The notes: generated by a model not told the origin, from the letters alone. A DNA stretch of 64,000 nucleotides from Hyphomicrobiales bacterium (GCA_900469965.1 UBZP01000014.1:1-64000); one strand, 5' to 3'; shown: positions 1 through 9,357, counted from the first letter of the stretch. A program made the numbers and translations.

Positions 1-1029
1 CGCGAGATCGAGGTGGAGAGCTGTGCCGGCGGCGACGAGAACGCGCGGGTGCGGTTTGCCCGCCAGTCGGCGCGGGCGGCGGCGGGGCTGGAGGCGGCGG
101 CCTTCCTGCCGGACGTGCATCTGCTGGACCTGCCCTGTTTCGAGGCGGGTGCAGACGAGAGCTTCGCCCGCGTCGCCGTCCATGCCAGGCCCTGGCGGCC
201 GGTGCTGGTCTCCACCTCGCCGGGGGCGGACGGTTATGCGCCGCGCGTGCGGCTGGAGCGGCCGGCACGAATCGGCCGGCTTGCCGCCGCGCTGGCGCCG
301 GGCGCCTGGGGACGGTTCGACCAGATGAACGCGATCGAGCTCGACCTGCCCTTCGGCGGGCTTTCGACACGGACGCGCGACGCCGTCCTCGGCGGCGACA
401 ACCGGATCGCGGTCGCCACCCCCTCCGGCCGATTCGAGGTCATCGGCTATCTCGAGGCCGAGGAGACGGCGCCGCGGCGCTGGCGGCTCGGCGGCCTGCT
501 GCGGGGGCTTGCCGGCAGCGAGGACGCGATGAACGAGGGCCATCCGGCGGGCGCTGTGGCGATCGTGTTGGACGAGGCGGTGCGGCCGCTGGCCCTGACG
601 GCGGAGGAGGCCGGGCGAAGCCTCAATTTCATCGTCGAGGCGCGCGGGACCGCGCAGGCGAGCGGGCCGGTCGCCTTTGCCGGCGGCATGCGGGCGCGCA
701 CGCCGCTTTCGCCGGTGCACCTGCGCGGGCGGCGGCTCGGCGACGGCGACATCCGCTTTTCCTGGACCCGGCGGGCGCGGCGCGACGCCGACGGGTGGGA
801 GGCTTTCGACATTCCGCTCGACGAGCCGTTCGAGGCCTACCGGCTGGATATCCTGAGCGCCGGCGCGGTGGTGCGCTCCATCGAGACCGACGGGCCGGCC
901 TGCCTCTATCCGGCGACGGACGAAATTGCCGATTTCGGCGCGGCGCAGACAGCGCACACGATCCGCGTCCGCCAGCTCGGGCGGGCCGTGCGCGAGGGCA
1001 TCGCGGCCGAAAGAACCGTTGAAATCTGA
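1..1029 (+). CDS. GTA/phage baseplate multidomain protein (megatron), C-terminal fragment
   Basis: The reading frame is open from base 1, so this is the 3' part of a larger gene cut by the window edge; no start is assigned. About 342 residues are visible. The pattern matches, from memory, the C-terminus of the gene transfer agent ORFg15/megatron tail protein: a W-R-L-x-G-L-L-R-G segment near codons 160-168, a PLSP-H-LRGRR stretch, an FSW-T-RR-R segment and a final VRQLG motif before the stop. In the family this is the large tip protein of the tail baseplate that contacts the recipient cell. It is followed 17 bp later by a small holin-like gene, as at the end of a tail module. The family call is inference from motif memory; a true prophage tail protein is the alternative. 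Confidence 0.72.
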   Translation, partial: REIEVESCAGGDENARVRFARQSARAAAGLEAAAFLPDVHLLDLPCFEAGADESFARVAVHARPWRPVLVSTSPGADGYAPRVRLERPARIGRLAAALAPGAWGRFDQMNAIELDLPFGGLSTRTRDAVLGGDNRIAVATPSGRFEVIGYLEAEETAPRRWRLGGLLRGLAGSEDAMNEGHPAGAVAIVLDEAVRPLALTAEEAGRSLNFIVEARGTAQASGPVAFAGGMRARTPLSPVHLRGRRLGDGDIRFSWTRRARRDADGWEAFDIPLDEPFEAYRLDILSAGAVVRSIETDGPACLYPATDEIADFGAAQTAHTIRVRQLGRAVREGIAAERTVEI

Positions 1030-1046
1030 CTGGAAAGGAGCGTTGC

Positions 1047-1256
1047 ATGGATGCGGAGACGAAAGGCTGGTATTTGTCGAGGACGGTCTGGGGTGGCATA
1101 CTCGCAGTCGCTGCCTCGGTCCTCAATCTGGCCGGCATCGAGATCAGCGGGGCCGACCAGGCCGAGCTGGCGGACAGGGTGACGGCACTTGTGGCCGCCG
1201 CGGGCGGAATTGTCGCGATTGCAGGACGGCTCGCCGCCAGCAGGCGGTTGCGCTGA
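1047..1256 (+). CDS. Small holin-like membrane protein
   Basis: A 69-residue protein with a good ribosome site (GGAAAGGAG) seven bases before the ATG. Residues about 8-28 form a Gly/Ala/Val-rich hydrophobic segment beginning W-Y-L-S-R-T-V-W-G-G, and residues about 47-62 form a second one, separated by a short polar stretch with an E-I-S-x-A-D-Q motif. It ends in a basic tail (ASRRLR). Two short membrane segments with a charged C-terminus is the usual build of phage holins, and small proteins of this look are common at the end of rhizobial phage or GTA tail clusters. Function in lysis is inferred from build and position only. Confidence 0.55.
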   Translation: MDAETKGWYLSRTVWGGILAVAASVLNLAGIEISGADQAELADRVTALVAAAGGIVAIAGRLAASRRLR

Positions 1257-1360
1257 GGGGCGCGGCTGGTCGCGGGGAATTCATCGACACATTCATTTGC
1301 CATTCAGCGTCGCTGCGTTAATTCTGACGCCACGTTGTTAGTGCCATCGAAAGTGTGTCC

Positions 1361-1615
1361 ATGACCTCGCCCATCATCATCGCTGCGACAGCGGCCAGCA
1401 TGGCGCTCTTCGCGCCGCCGGTCGCCGACCGCCTGCCCGGCGTGCAGCCGGCTGCCGCCGATTGCAGCGACGCGGCGCGCCGGGTCATCGCCGAGACGGG
1501 CGGAGAGCTGCTGTCGGCACAGCCGCGCAACGGCGTCTGCGTGGTGACCGTGCTGGTGCCGGGCAAGGGCAATGCGCGGCCGCGCAAGATCACCGTGCGC
1601 GTGCCGATGGAATAG
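1361..1615 (+). CDS. feuN: FeuN-like small periplasmic modulator of FeuPQ
   Basis: An 84-residue exported protein (ATG 1361; an in-frame GTG two codons earlier is possible). Residues 1-20 are hydrophobic with Ala-rich cleavage options, followed by a short domain with two cysteines (in A-D-C-S-D and N-G-V-C-V) that could form a disulphide, and a basic beta-strand-like tail. In S. meliloti the small periplasmic protein FeuN is encoded directly upstream of feuP and restrains FeuQ kinase signalling. Position (about 150 bp before feuP), size and export signal fit that gene. The identity rests mainly on synteny and size. Confidence 0.7.
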   Translation: MTSPIIIAATAASMALFAPPVADRLPGVQPAAADCSDAARRVIAETGGELLSAQPRNGVCVVTVLVPGKGNARPRKITVRVPME

Positions 1616-1766
1616 CCGGACGGGCCGCCGGGTCCGCAAGGCATGTCGCCCCGAAGCGGGCAGTGGTCTTTGCGACCGCGACATGCGACAAGAAGGAACG
1701 CGAAGCGCGCAAGGCCTCCGGAGGGTTCGCCGCGTTTCGGGGACCGGAAGGAAGGGAAGCCGACAG

Positions 1767-2438
1767 ATGCGCATTCTCGTTGTCGAGGACGACGAAAACC
1801 TCAACCGCCAGCTTGCAGAGGCGCTGAAGGAGGCGGGCTATGTGGTCGACCAGGCCCATGACGGCCTGGAGGGACACTATCTCGGCGATGCCGAGCCCTA
1901 TGACGCGGTGATCCTCGACATCGGCCTTCCCGAGATGGACGGCATCACGGTGCTGGAGAAATGGCGGGCGGACGGCAAGCGCATGCCGGTGCTGCTTCTG
2001 ACCGCGCGCGACCGCTGGAGCGACAAGGTCGCCGGCATCGACGCCGGCGCCGACGACTACGTGGCCAAGCCCTTCCACGTCGAGGAGGTGCTGGCCCGGA
2101 TCCGGGCGCTGATCCGCCGCGCGGCGGGACACGCGAGCTCCGAGATCGTCTGCGGCCCGGTCCGGCTCGACACCAAGGGCTCGAAGGCGACCGTCAACGG
2201 CGTGGCGCTGAAGCTGACCTCGCACGAATACCGGCTTCTCTCCTACCTCATGCACCACATGGGGCAGGTGGTCTCGCGCACCGAACTGGTCGAGCACATG
2301 TACGACCAGGACTTCGACCGCGACAGCAATACGATCGAGGTCTTCGTCGGCCGGCTGCGCAAGAAGATCGGCGTCGACCTGATCGAGACCGTGCGCGGCC
2401 TCGGCTATCGCATGCAAGCGCCCGGCGATGGCCGCTAG
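1767..2438 (+). CDS. feuP: OmpR/PhoB-family response regulator FeuP
   Basis: A 223-residue regulator. The receiver domain (1-115) has the acidic pair at residues 8-9, phosphoacceptor Asp51 in I-L-D-I-G-L-P, the T-A-R-D switch and the conserved Lys in V-A-K-P-F. A winged-helix DNA-binding domain follows (about 125-220) with the family-typical H-E-Y-R-L-L and T-V-R-G-L-G-Y-R ends. I chose ATG 1767 because the protein then starts M-R-I-L-V-V-E-D-D; the frame is open further upstream without homology. It overlaps feuQ by 11 bp, so translation is probably coupled. In S. meliloti FeuP is needed for ndvA expression and cyclic glucan export under low osmolarity. Confidence 0.85.
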   Translation: MRILVVEDDENLNRQLAEALKEAGYVVDQAHDGLEGHYLGDAEPYDAVILDIGLPEMDGITVLEKWRADGKRMPVLLLTARDRWSDKVAGIDAGADDYVAKPFHVEEVLARIRALIRRAAGHASSEIVCGPVRLDTKGSKATVNGVALKLTSHEYRLLSYLMHHMGQVVSRTELVEHMYDQDFDRDSNTIEVFVGRLRKKIGVDLIETVRGLGYRMQAPGDGR

Positions 2439-3849
2439 GGCACCTGCGGGCGCGCGGTCGCTCACCTTCCGCGTGCTGCTGCTCGCCTCGCTGTGGTCGG
2501 CGGTGGCGCTGGTGGTGATCGCGCTGGTGATCTCCACGCTCTACCGCCGCAGCGCCGAGGGCGCCTTCCGCGACCTCCTGCGCGCCCAGCTCTACAACGT
2601 CATCAACTCCGTCTCCACCGACGAGAGCTTCCAGCTGACCGGCAGCCCGCAGCTCGGCGACCTGCGCTTCTCGCAGCCGCAGACGGGCTGGTACTGGATC
2701 GTCGAACCGATCGGCGACAACTTCCCCTCCGAACCGATGTCGTCGACGTCGCTGGGCTACGGCAGCATCCCGATCCCCGACACCGAGACCATTCCCTTCG
2801 ATACGCGCTACGAGCGCTACTACACGACCGAGGACACCTTCGGAAACCGGGTCGAGGTGGTCGAGACCGAGGTGGTGCTGGACCAGGACGGCCGCACGGC
2901 GCGCTTCCGCATCGCCGGCAACCGCAACGTGCTGGAAGACGATATCCGCGCCTTTTCCCGCAATCTCTATCTCGCCCTGGCCGGCTTCGGCTTCGGCAGC
3001 CTCTGCCTGAACGCGGTCGCCATCCTGATCGGCCTGAAGCCGCTCGACCATGTGCGCAAGGCGCTGGAGCAGATCCGCGCCGGCCAGGCCGAACAGCTGA
3101 GCGGCGCCTTCCCGCGGGAGATCCAGCCGCTCGCAAGCGAGGTCAATGCGCTGATCGACAGCAACCGCCGCATCATCGAGCGGGCGCGCATGCAGGTCGG
3201 CAACCTCGCCCATTCGCTGAAGACGCCGATCGCGGTGCTTCTGAACGAGGCCCGCGTGCTGTCGCCCTCGCATGGCGAGCTGGTGCGCACGCAGGCCGAG
3301 GCGATGCAGAGCCAGGTGCAGTCCTACCTCAACCGCGCCCGCATCGCCGCCCAGCGCGAATCGGTGCTGGCCCGCACGGAAGCCGCACCGGTGCTGCAGC
3401 GGCTGGCGCGGGTGATGCGCCGGCTGAACGCCGACATCGAGTTTCCCGTGATGATCGAGCCGGAGGACCTGATGCTGGCGATGGAGCAGCAGGATCTCGA
3501 GGAGGTCGTCGGCAACCTTCTGGAGAACGCGGCGCGCTACGCCCGCAACACCGTCGTGCTCCGGGCGATCCCGGCGCCGGATGCCCAGGACAACGGCGAC
3601 GTTCAGCGCCGCCGCTGGGTGCTGCTGGAGGTCGAGGACGACGGCCCGGGGCTGGAGCCGGACCAGATCCAGGAGGCGCTGAAGCGCGGGCGGCGGCTGG
3701 ACGAGAGCAAGCCGGGCACCGGCCTCGGTCTTTCGATCGTCCGCGAGATCACCTCGGAATACCAGGGGACGCTGACATTGGCGCGCGGCCCCCTCGGCGG
3801 ACTGCTGGCACGATTGACGCTGCCGGCGGTCGCAAAGGATGTTGCTTGA
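2428..3849 (+). CDS. feuQ: Sensor histidine kinase FeuQ
   Basis: A 473-residue membrane kinase. One transmembrane helix near residues 15-40, a periplasmic sensor of about 140 residues rich in acidic and aromatic positions, a second helix near 180-205, a HAMP-like linker, then the dimerization helix with phospho-accepting His262 in N-L-A-H-S-L-K-T-P-I, and an ATPase domain with N-box (N-L-L-E-N-A-A-R-Y), D-D-G-P-G-L and G-T-G-L-G-L-S. H-S-L-K-T-P is the PhoQ-type box. It forms one unit with feuP (11 bp overlap); the periplasmic domain is where FeuN is thought to act. Confidence 0.85.
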   Translation: MAARAPAGARSLTFRVLLLASLWSAVALVVIALVISTLYRRSAEGAFRDLLRAQLYNVINSVSTDESFQLTGSPQLGDLRFSQPQTGWYWIVEPIGDNFPSEPMSSTSLGYGSIPIPDTETIPFDTRYERYYTTEDTFGNRVEVVETEVVLDQDGRTARFRIAGNRNVLEDDIRAFSRNLYLALAGFGFGSLCLNAVAILIGLKPLDHVRKALEQIRAGQAEQLSGAFPREIQPLASEVNALIDSNRRIIERARMQVGNLAHSLKTPIAVLLNEARVLSPSHGELVRTQAEAMQSQVQSYLNRARIAAQRESVLARTEAAPVLQRLARVMRRLNADIEFPVMIEPEDLMLAMEQQDLEEVVGNLLENAARYARNTVVLRAIPAPDAQDNGDVQRRRWVLLEVEDDGPGLEPDQIQEALKRGRRLDESKPGTGLGLSIVREITSEYQGTLTLARGPLGGLLARLTLPAVAKDVA

Positions 3850-3938
3850 GACCGAAGACAGTGCAAGATAGGTGCTGCGATGCAACGTCGTCCGCCGCGC
3901 TCGATGAATGAGCCGGTTGTCTCGGGAAAAGGCCTGAA

Positions 3939-4391
3939 ATGAATCAGACAGACCGGATGAACAGAAAGTCTCGTGTCGTAACCATTCCGGTAGTCGTCGC
4001 TTCGATCGGGCTTGCAGGCTGCAGCACGACCTCGGGGCGCACCATCAGCACGGCAAACGCGTCGGCCGGAGCGGCCGTGTCCTCGGAAGCCTATATCTCC
4101 GCGCTCGAAGGCGGCCTCGTCTCCAGGGCATCGGGGGTGACGCTGTCTGCCGCCGACCGCCAGCGCGCGCTCGAGGCCGAATATCGCGCGCTCGAGGCCG
4201 CCCCGGGCGGCCAGCCGGTCGTCTGGCAGGGGCGCGGGGTGCAGGGATCGATCGTCGCCGCCGCCCCCTACCAGGTGGGCTCGCAGAACTGCCGGCAATA
4301 CAGCCACACGGTGACGGCCGGCGGGCGGGAGACGGTCAGCCGCGGCGCGGCCTGCCGCACCGCCGCGGGAACCTGGACGCCGCTGACCTGA
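3939..4391 (+). CDS. Lipoprotein with surface-antigen-type C-terminal domain
   Basis: A 150-residue exported protein. A basic start (an alternative ATG lies six codons in) and a hydrophobic stretch end in a lipobox, G-L-A-G-C at residues 24-28, so it is probably lipid-anchored. The C-terminal 35 residues hold two cysteines and the pattern N-C-R-Q-Y ... A-C-R-x-A-x-G-x-W that I know from the RT0821/Lpp0805 (17 kDa surface antigen-like) family. The glycine-zipper segment common in that family is not evident; an Ala/Ser-rich linker stands in its place. It sits alone between feuQ and the cytochrome c maturation operon. Precise role unknown. Confidence 0.65.
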   Translation: MNQTDRMNRKSRVVTIPVVVASIGLAGCSTTSGRTISTANASAGAAVSSEAYISALEGGLVSRASGVTLSAADRQRALEAEYRALEAAPGGQPVVWQGRGVQGSIVAAAPYQVGSQNCRQYSHTVTAGGRETVSRGAACRTAAGTWTPLT

Positions 4392-4495
4392 ACGGCGGGC
4401 CCGTCGTTCGGGCGGAATGCGGCGAAACGCCTCAAATCTCCGTCAGCAGGCCTTTTGCAATTGGAAAAGGCATGGCGTTCCATTAATTGATCGCC

Positions 4496-5716
4496 ATGTT
4501 CTGGATCCTTGCCGCCGCCCTGACCGCCGCCGTCGCCATCGCGCTGCTCCTGCCGCTGCTGCGGGCGGGCCGCGACACGGACGACGCCGAGGCGCACGAT
4601 GCCGAGGTCTATCGCGACCAGTTGGACGAGCTTCGGCGCGACGAGGCGGCCGGGCTGATCGGCCGGGCCGAGGCCGAGCTCGCCCGTGCGGAGATCGCAC
4701 GGCGGCTGATCGCGGCGAACGCCCGCGAGAAGGCCGCGCCGGTGGACGCGGCCGCTGCCGCCCCGCCATCGAACAGGCGCCGCAACCTCTTCGCCCAGGC
4801 CGTCATCGTCGTGCTCCTGCCCGCAATCGGGCTCTGTCTCTACCTGCTGCAGGGACGGCCGGAGCTGCCTGCCCAGCCTTTGGCGGCGCGGCTCGCGGCA
4901 CCCGGCAACGACCTCAACATCCTGCTCGCCAAGGCCGAGCGGCACCTCGCCGAAAACCCCGACGACGGCGCCGGCTGGGACCTGCTGGCGCCGATCTATG
5001 CCCGCAACGGCCGGCTCGACGACGCGGCCAACGCCTACAGCCAGGCGATCCGGATCCTGGGCGGTTCGCCGGACCGGCTCGACGGCTATGCCGAGACGCT
5101 GATCGCGCTCGCAAACGGCATCGTCACCAAGGATGCCCGCGAGGTGCTGCAGCGCTCGCAGGCGCTGGACGCCAGCAACCCGCGCACCCGCTTCTACCTG
5201 GCGCTGGCGCTGGAGCAGGAGGGCCGGCGGGACGAGGCGAGGGGCGCATTCGAGGCGCTGGCGAAGGATTCGCCGGCGCAAGCGCCCTGGCTGCCGCTGG
5301 TCAATCGCCACATCGCCTCGCTCGGGGGCAACGTCGCCGGACAGGCGCCGGGGCAGACGGCAGAACAGGCACCGGAACAGGCGGCAGGACAGGCTCCCGA
5401 AGCGGCGGGCAACGGCGCGCCGGGCGGCCCGACCGCGGAGGACGTGGCCGCGGCCGGCGAGATGGACACGCAGAGCCGCCAGCAGATGATCGAGGGCATG
5501 GTCGACGGCCTCGCGGCCCGGCTGAAGGAGAACCCCGACAATTTCGAGGGCTGGATGCGCATCATCCGCTCCTATGTGGTCCTGGATCAAAGACAGGCCG
5601 CCGAAGCGGCGCTAGCGACGGCGCTGAAACGCTTTCCGCCCGAGAGCGACAACGGCAGGCAACTGCTGGCGCTGGCGGGCGAGCTTCAGATAACGGCCGA
5701 GGGCAGCGGACAATGA
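4496..5716 (+). CDS. ccmI: Cytochrome c maturation protein CcmI (CycH)
   Basis: A 406-residue membrane protein with an N-terminal helix (about 3-20), a cytoplasmic loop rich in D-E-L-R-R-D and R-A-E patterns typical of CcmI, a second helix near 103-120, and a periplasmic TPR-containing region that handles apocytochrome c. A low-complexity Gln/Ala/Pro linker built of repeated Q-A-P-x-Q units lies near residues 280-305, between the two TPR portions. I prefer ATG 4496; an in-frame TTG lies three codons upstream. Its stop overlaps the ccmE start (ATGA). It is the first gene of ccmI-E-F-H, the order of rhizobial cycHJKL. Confidence 0.9.
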   Translation: MFWILAAALTAAVAIALLLPLLRAGRDTDDAEAHDAEVYRDQLDELRRDEAAGLIGRAEAELARAEIARRLIAANAREKAAPVDAAAAAPPSNRRRNLFAQAVIVVLLPAIGLCLYLLQGRPELPAQPLAARLAAPGNDLNILLAKAERHLAENPDDGAGWDLLAPIYARNGRLDDAANAYSQAIRILGGSPDRLDGYAETLIALANGIVTKDAREVLQRSQALDASNPRTRFYLALALEQEGRRDEARGAFEALAKDSPAQAPWLPLVNRHIASLGGNVAGQAPGQTAEQAPEQAAGQAPEAAGNGAPGGPTAEDVAAAGEMDTQSRQQMIEGMVDGLAARLKENPDNFEGWMRIIRSYVVLDQRQAAEAALATALKRFPPESDNGRQLLALAGELQITAEGSGQ

Positions 5717-6165
5717 CACGCAAGCAGAAACGGTTGGCAGTGATCGGCGGGGGCGTGGGCTTCCTGCTGGCGGCGGTGTTGCTGGTCATGTTCGCCTTCA
5801 GCCAGTCGATCGCCTATTTCTACGTGCCCGGCGACCTTAAGAAGACCGAGGTTCCGCCCGGCACCCGGATCCGGCTCGGCGGCCTCGTCGAGGCCGGTTC
5901 GCTGGAGCGCGGCGCGGGCTCGACGGTCACCTTCGTCGTCACCGACACGATCGGCACGGTTCCGGTGACCTATACCGGCATCCTGCCGGACCTGTTCCGC
6001 GAGGGGCAGGGGGTGGTCGCCGAGGGCGCCTTCGTCGCCGGCAGCCCGGTCTTCGTGGCCGACACGGTGCTCGCCAAGCATGACGAGACCTACATGCCGA
6101 AGGACGTGGCCGACCGGCTGAAGGCGCAAGGGGTGGAACTCGGCGGCAAGGAGACGATCCGTTGA
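5713..6165 (+). CDS. ccmE: Haem chaperone CcmE (CycJ)
   Basis: A 150-residue periplasmic haem chaperone anchored by one N-terminal helix (about 9-29). After the anchor comes the family's beta-barrel, starting A-Y-F-Y-V-P. The covalent haem-binding histidine is His123 in A-K-H-D-E-T-Y, followed by the conserved Tyr127 and Met-Pro. It receives haem from CcmC (not in this window) and passes it to CcmF/CcmH for attachment to apocytochrome c. Start codon overlaps the ccmI stop and stop overlaps the ccmF start, so the operon is translationally coupled. Confidence 0.95.
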   Translation: MTRKQKRLAVIGGGVGFLLAAVLLVMFAFSQSIAYFYVPGDLKKTEVPPGTRIRLGGLVEAGSLERGAGSTVTFVVTDTIGTVPVTYTGILPDLFREGQGVVAEGAFVAGSPVFVADTVLAKHDETYMPKDVADRLKAQGVELGGKETIR

Positions 6166-8153
6166 TCATCGAAATCGGCCACTACGCGATGGTGCTGCTG
6201 CTGGCGACGGCGATCGTCCAGTCGCTGCTGCCGCTCGCGGGCACGATGCGGAAGGACCCGGCCCTGATGGCGGTGGCGCCGTCGGCGGCGGTCGCGGGCT
6301 TCCTTCTGACGGCCTTCGCCTTCGCGATCCTCACCTTTGCCTACGTCACCTCGGACTTCTCGGTGGTCAACGTCTGGGAGAATTCCCATTCGATGAAGCC
6401 GCTGATCTACAAGATCTCCGGCGTCTGGGGGAACCACGAAGGCTCGATGATGCTCTGGCTGCTCATCCTGACCTTCTTCAGCGCGCTGGTGGCGGCCTTC
6501 GGCGGCAACCTGCCGGAGCGGCTGCGGGCCAACGTGCTCGCCGTCCAGGGCTGGATCACGACGGCGTTTGCGCTCTTCATCCTGCTGACCTCCAATCCCT
6601 TCCTGCGGCTCGACCCGGCGCCGGGCGAGGGGCAGGACCTCAACCCGGTGCTGCAGGACGTGGGGCTCGCGATCCACCCGCCGCTGCTCTATCTCGGCTA
6701 TGTCGGCTTTTCCGTCTGCTTCTCCTTCGCGATCGCGGCCCTGATCGACGGGCGGATCGACGCCGCCTGGGCGCGCTGGGTGCGCCCCTGGGCGCTGATG
6801 GCCTGGAGCTTCCTCACCGCCGGCATCGCCATGGGCTCCTACTGGGCCTACTACGAACTCGGCTGGGGCGGCTGGTGGTTCTGGGACCCGGTGGAGAACG
6901 CCTCGTTCATGCCGTGGCTCGCCGGCACCGCCCTCTTGCACTCCGCGCTGGTGATGGAAAAGCGCGAGGCGCTGAAGATCTGGACGGTGCTGCTGTCGAT
7001 CCTGACGTTTTCGCTGTCGCTGCTCGGCACCTTCCTCGTGCGCTCCGGCGTGCTGACCTCGGTGCATGCGTTCGCGACCGACCCGACGCGCGGCGTGTTC
7101 ATCCTGACCATCCTCGTCGTCTTCATCGGCGGCGCGCTGTCGCTCTTTGCCTTTCGGGCGCCGACGCTGAAGGCCGGCGGCCTGTTCGCGCCGATCTCGC
7201 GCGAGGGCGCGCTCGTCTTCAACAACCTGATCCTGACGACGGCGGCTGCGACCGTGCTGACCGGCACGCTCTATCCGCTGGTGCTGGAGGCGCTGACGGG
7301 CGAGAAGATCTCGGTCGGCGCGCCGTTCTTCAACCTGACCTTCGGCCTGCTGATGCTGCCCTTGCTCCTGGCGGTGCCGTTCGGGCCGCTGCTCGCCTGG
7401 AAGCGCGGCGACCTGCTGGCGGCCGGGCAGAGACTGTTCGCAGCGACGGGCGTCGGCCTCGTGCTGGCGGCGATCGCGCAGTGGTCGCATGGCGGCGGGC
7501 CGGTGCTCGCCTATTTCGGCCTGGCGCTCGGCTTCTACATGCTGGCCGGCGCCGTCACCGACCTGGCGCTGCGCGCCGGCATCGGCAAGGTGTCCGCGGG
7601 CGTGGCGCGCCGGCGGCTGTTCGGCCTTCCGGGCTCCGCCTTCGGCACGGCGCTCGCCCATTTCGGCCTCGGCGTCACCCTCATCGGCATCGTCGCCGTC
7701 ACCGCCTTCGAGACCGAGCACGTGGTCGAGATGAAGCCGGGCGCGACGGTGGAGGCCGGCGGCTACACGCTGACCTTCGACGGCATGCGCCAGGGCCGCG
7801 GCGCCAATTTCACCGAGGAGCGCGGCCACTTCACCGTCGCGCGCGCCGGTGCTTCGAAGGGCGAGGTCTGGTCGTCCAAGCGGCTCTACACGGCGCGGCG
7901 GATGCCGACGACCGAGGCCGGCATCCGCACCTTCGGCTTCAGCCAGCTCTACGTCTCCCTCGGCGACGCCATGAGCGACGGCGGCATCGTCGTCCGCGTC
8001 TGGTGGAAGCCGATGATCCTGTGCATCTGGCTCGGCGCCCTGATCATGATGACGGGTGGCTTCGTGTCGCTGTGCGACCGCCGGCTGCGCATCGGCGCCC
8101 CGCAGGGCGCGCGCCGGGCAAGGCCCGTGGCGGGACTGGAGGCGGCGGAATGA
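6162..8153 (+). CDS. ccmF: Haem lyase subunit CcmF (CycK)
   Basis: A 663-residue polytopic membrane protein of normal family length. The Trp-rich haem-handling signature (W-G-G-W-W-F-W-D) is at residues 235-242, with P-V-E-N after it, and conserved membrane histidines are visible (for example in I-H-P-P-L-L-Y). A large periplasmic domain lies near the C-terminus before the last helix. Translation must start at TTG 6162, which overlaps the ccmE stop (TTGA) and gives the family-typical start M-I-I-E-I-G-H-Y. It acts with CcmH to ligate haem to the C-x-x-C-H motifs of c-type cytochromes. Confidence 0.95.
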   Translation: MIIEIGHYAMVLLLATAIVQSLLPLAGTMRKDPALMAVAPSAAVAGFLLTAFAFAILTFAYVTSDFSVVNVWENSHSMKPLIYKISGVWGNHEGSMMLWLLILTFFSALVAAFGGNLPERLRANVLAVQGWITTAFALFILLTSNPFLRLDPAPGEGQDLNPVLQDVGLAIHPPLLYLGYVGFSVCFSFAIAALIDGRIDAAWARWVRPWALMAWSFLTAGIAMGSYWAYYELGWGGWWFWDPVENASFMPWLAGTALLHSALVMEKREALKIWTVLLSILTFSLSLLGTFLVRSGVLTSVHAFATDPTRGVFILTILVVFIGGALSLFAFRAPTLKAGGLFAPISREGALVFNNLILTTAAATVLTGTLYPLVLEALTGEKISVGAPFFNLTFGLLMLPLLLAVPFGPLLAWKRGDLLAAGQRLFAATGVGLVLAAIAQWSHGGGPVLAYFGLALGFYMLAGAVTDLALRAGIGKVSAGVARRRLFGLPGSAFGTALAHFGLGVTLIGIVAVTAFETEHVVEMKPGATVEAGGYTLTFDGMRQGRGANFTEERGHFTVARAGASKGEVWSSKRLYTARRMPTTEAGIRTFGFSQLYVSLGDAMSDGGIVVRVWWKPMILCIWLGALIMMTGGFVSLCDRRLRIGAPQGARRARPVAGLEAAE

Positions 8154-8875
8154 TGCGCTCTCTGTTTGCCTGGGCTGCGAGAGACTTGCTCCTCACCCTG
8201 GCCCTCTCCCCGCAGGCGGGGAGGGGGAACGTGGCCCGGGCGCGACGCGAACGCGCGGCAGGCCGGCGCGGCTCGTTCTTTCTCTCCGCCCGCGGGAAGA
8301 AGGTACCCGGCAGGGCGGATGAGGGGCGAGACGCGCCGGGCAAGGATGAGGGGCGAGGCGCCCCGGCAGGCGGCGAGCGGCGTCGAGGCGTCCTTGCGCG
8401 GTCGGCACTGGCCTTCTTCCTGCTGCTTTCGCCGCTGCCGGCCTTCGCCGTCAATCCGGACGAGGTGCTCTCCGATCCGGCGCTCGAGGCGCGCGCGCGG
8501 GCGCTTTCGGCGCAGCTGCGCTGCATGGTCTGCCAGAACCAGTCGATCGACGATTCCAACGCCGAGCTCGCCCGCGACCTGCGCCTGCTCGTGCGCGAGC
8601 GGATTTCGGAAGGCGACAGCGACGCGGCGGTGATCGACTATGTCGTCTCGCGCTACGGCGAGTTCGTGCTGCTCAGGCCGCGTCTGCGCGGCGAGACGCT
8701 GCTGCTCTGGGGCGCGCCGATCCTGCTCTTCGTCGGCGGCGCGGTCGCCATGGCGCTGTTCGTGCGCCGACGCGCCGGCAAGGCGGTGGGTGAACCGCTG
8801 ACGGCAGAGGAAAAGGCAGAGTTGGAGAGGATCGTCGCCGAGGGGAAGGCAAGAAGCACTGGCGAGGAACGCTAG
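8150..8875 (+). CDS. ccmH: Cytochrome c maturation protein CcmH (CycL) with repeat-derived N-terminal extension
   Basis: The conserved mature part starts near residue 101 (V-N-P-D-E-V), with the redox pair Cys125/Cys128 in R-C-M-V-C-Q-N-Q and a C-terminal membrane helix near 186-205; it reduces the apocytochrome haem-binding cysteines. The protein is 241 residues against about 150 for rhizobial CycL. The excess is at the front: after [11 protein letters not shown] there are about 70 residues translated from an interspersed repeat (8190-8365), then a normal-looking hydrophobic signal ([13 protein letters not shown]) ending at residue 100. The nearest in-frame starts to that signal are TTG and GTG inside the element; no ATG lies between. 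ATG 8150 overlaps the ccmF stop. Whether the product is exported normally is unclear. Confidence 0.88.
   Translation: MMRSLFAWAARDLLLTLALSPQAGRGNVARARRERAAGRRGSFFLSARGKKVPGRADEGRDAPGKDEGRGAPAGGERRRGVLARSALAFFLLLSPLPAFAVNPDEVLSDPALEARARALSAQLRCMVCQNQSIDDSNAELARDLRLLVRERISEGDSDAAVIDYVVSRYGEFVLLRPRLRGETLLLWGAPILLFVGGAVAMALFVRRRAGKAVGEPLTAEEKAELERIVAEGKARSTGEER
8190..8365. repeat. Interspersed rhizobial repeat inserted in ccmH
   Basis: The segment opens with CCTCACCCTGGCCCTCTC and has two GC-rich hairpins: C-T-C-C-C-C-G-C against G-C-G-G-G-G-A-G at 8206-8222, and a weaker Y-C-T-C-C/G-G-G-A-A-G-A-A-G-G pair near 8280-8303. It ends in GCGGATGAGGGGC at 8315-8327, with a second partial GATGAGGGGCGAGG end at 8346-8359. 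This is the well-known class of rhizobial intergenic repeats that usually sits between genes. Here it lies in frame within ccmH, without stop codons. A relative lies at 60012-60132. Confidence 0.8.
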
Positions 8876-8928
8876 GCTCTGCGGATATCGCAACGGCATT
8901 GCTCGTTCTGCGGGGCCAAAGCGCGAGA

Positions 8929-9224
8929 CTATTTTTCAGCGATCTCGACGTATTGATCAATGCCGATGTGGCTGAGCCTTGTGCGCGCTTCCACGGATGT
9001 CAGCCTGACTTCCGGATTTTCCTCCACCGCTCTTCCGTACCAGTATTTTGCGGCATGCAGATCGCCGATGAGTTCATAGCGCTTGCCGAGCCGTTCGCCG
9101 AGGTACCCGGCATCGAGCGACGGGTCGCCGTCTGCCATGAAGAGATAGATCTTGATCGCATCCTCGACCTTCGCCGTCGCGATCAGGTCTTTCGCCGGCG
9201 TTCCAGGTGATTGAAGTCATACAC
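8929..9224 (-). pseudogene. Small TPR/Sel1-like protein gene with a -1 frameshift
   Basis: Reading the minus strand from GTG 9224 (preceded by GGAAGGA seven bases upstream) gives V-Y-D-F-N-H-L-E-R-R-R-K and then a stop. Dropping one frame at the A-run 9190-9192 continues D-L-I-A-T-A-K-V-E-D-A-I-K-I-Y and runs open to the stop at 8929. The joined product of about 98 residues has amphipathic helices with A-K-Y-W-Y-G-R-A-V and Y-L-G-E-R-L-G-K-R-Y-E, as in TPR or Sel1 proteins. The natural-looking codon use on both sides suggests one lost A in a once functional gene, or a sequencing error. The part from ATG 9138 could still be made as a 69-residue fragment. Confidence 0.65.
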
Positions 9225-9357
9225 AGGCGTATCCTTCCGCGCGACTTTCCTCCCAACATTACCAAAATTTCATCCCGCGGATAGTGCACGGTAATGTGCA
9301 GACGCCTATCTGTTGGTCATCGATCTCCAGTCGAGACACCAGAGAAAAGGTTCCGCG

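Noticed and set aside
1572-1766. 65-codon upstream extension of the feuP frame
   Set aside because: The extension overlaps the end of feuN in another frame and is Arg-rich; the receiver domain begins exactly at ATG 1767.
2248-3885. A 545-codon minus-strand frame opposite feuQ
   Set aside because: Shadow of feuQ with no recognisable domain; feuQ has all kinase boxes.
9074-9289. Minus-strand 71-codon frame beginning M-H-Y-P-R-D opposite the degP upstream region
   Set aside because: It shares no coding-like features and overlaps the better supported frameshifted TPR/Sel1-like gene.
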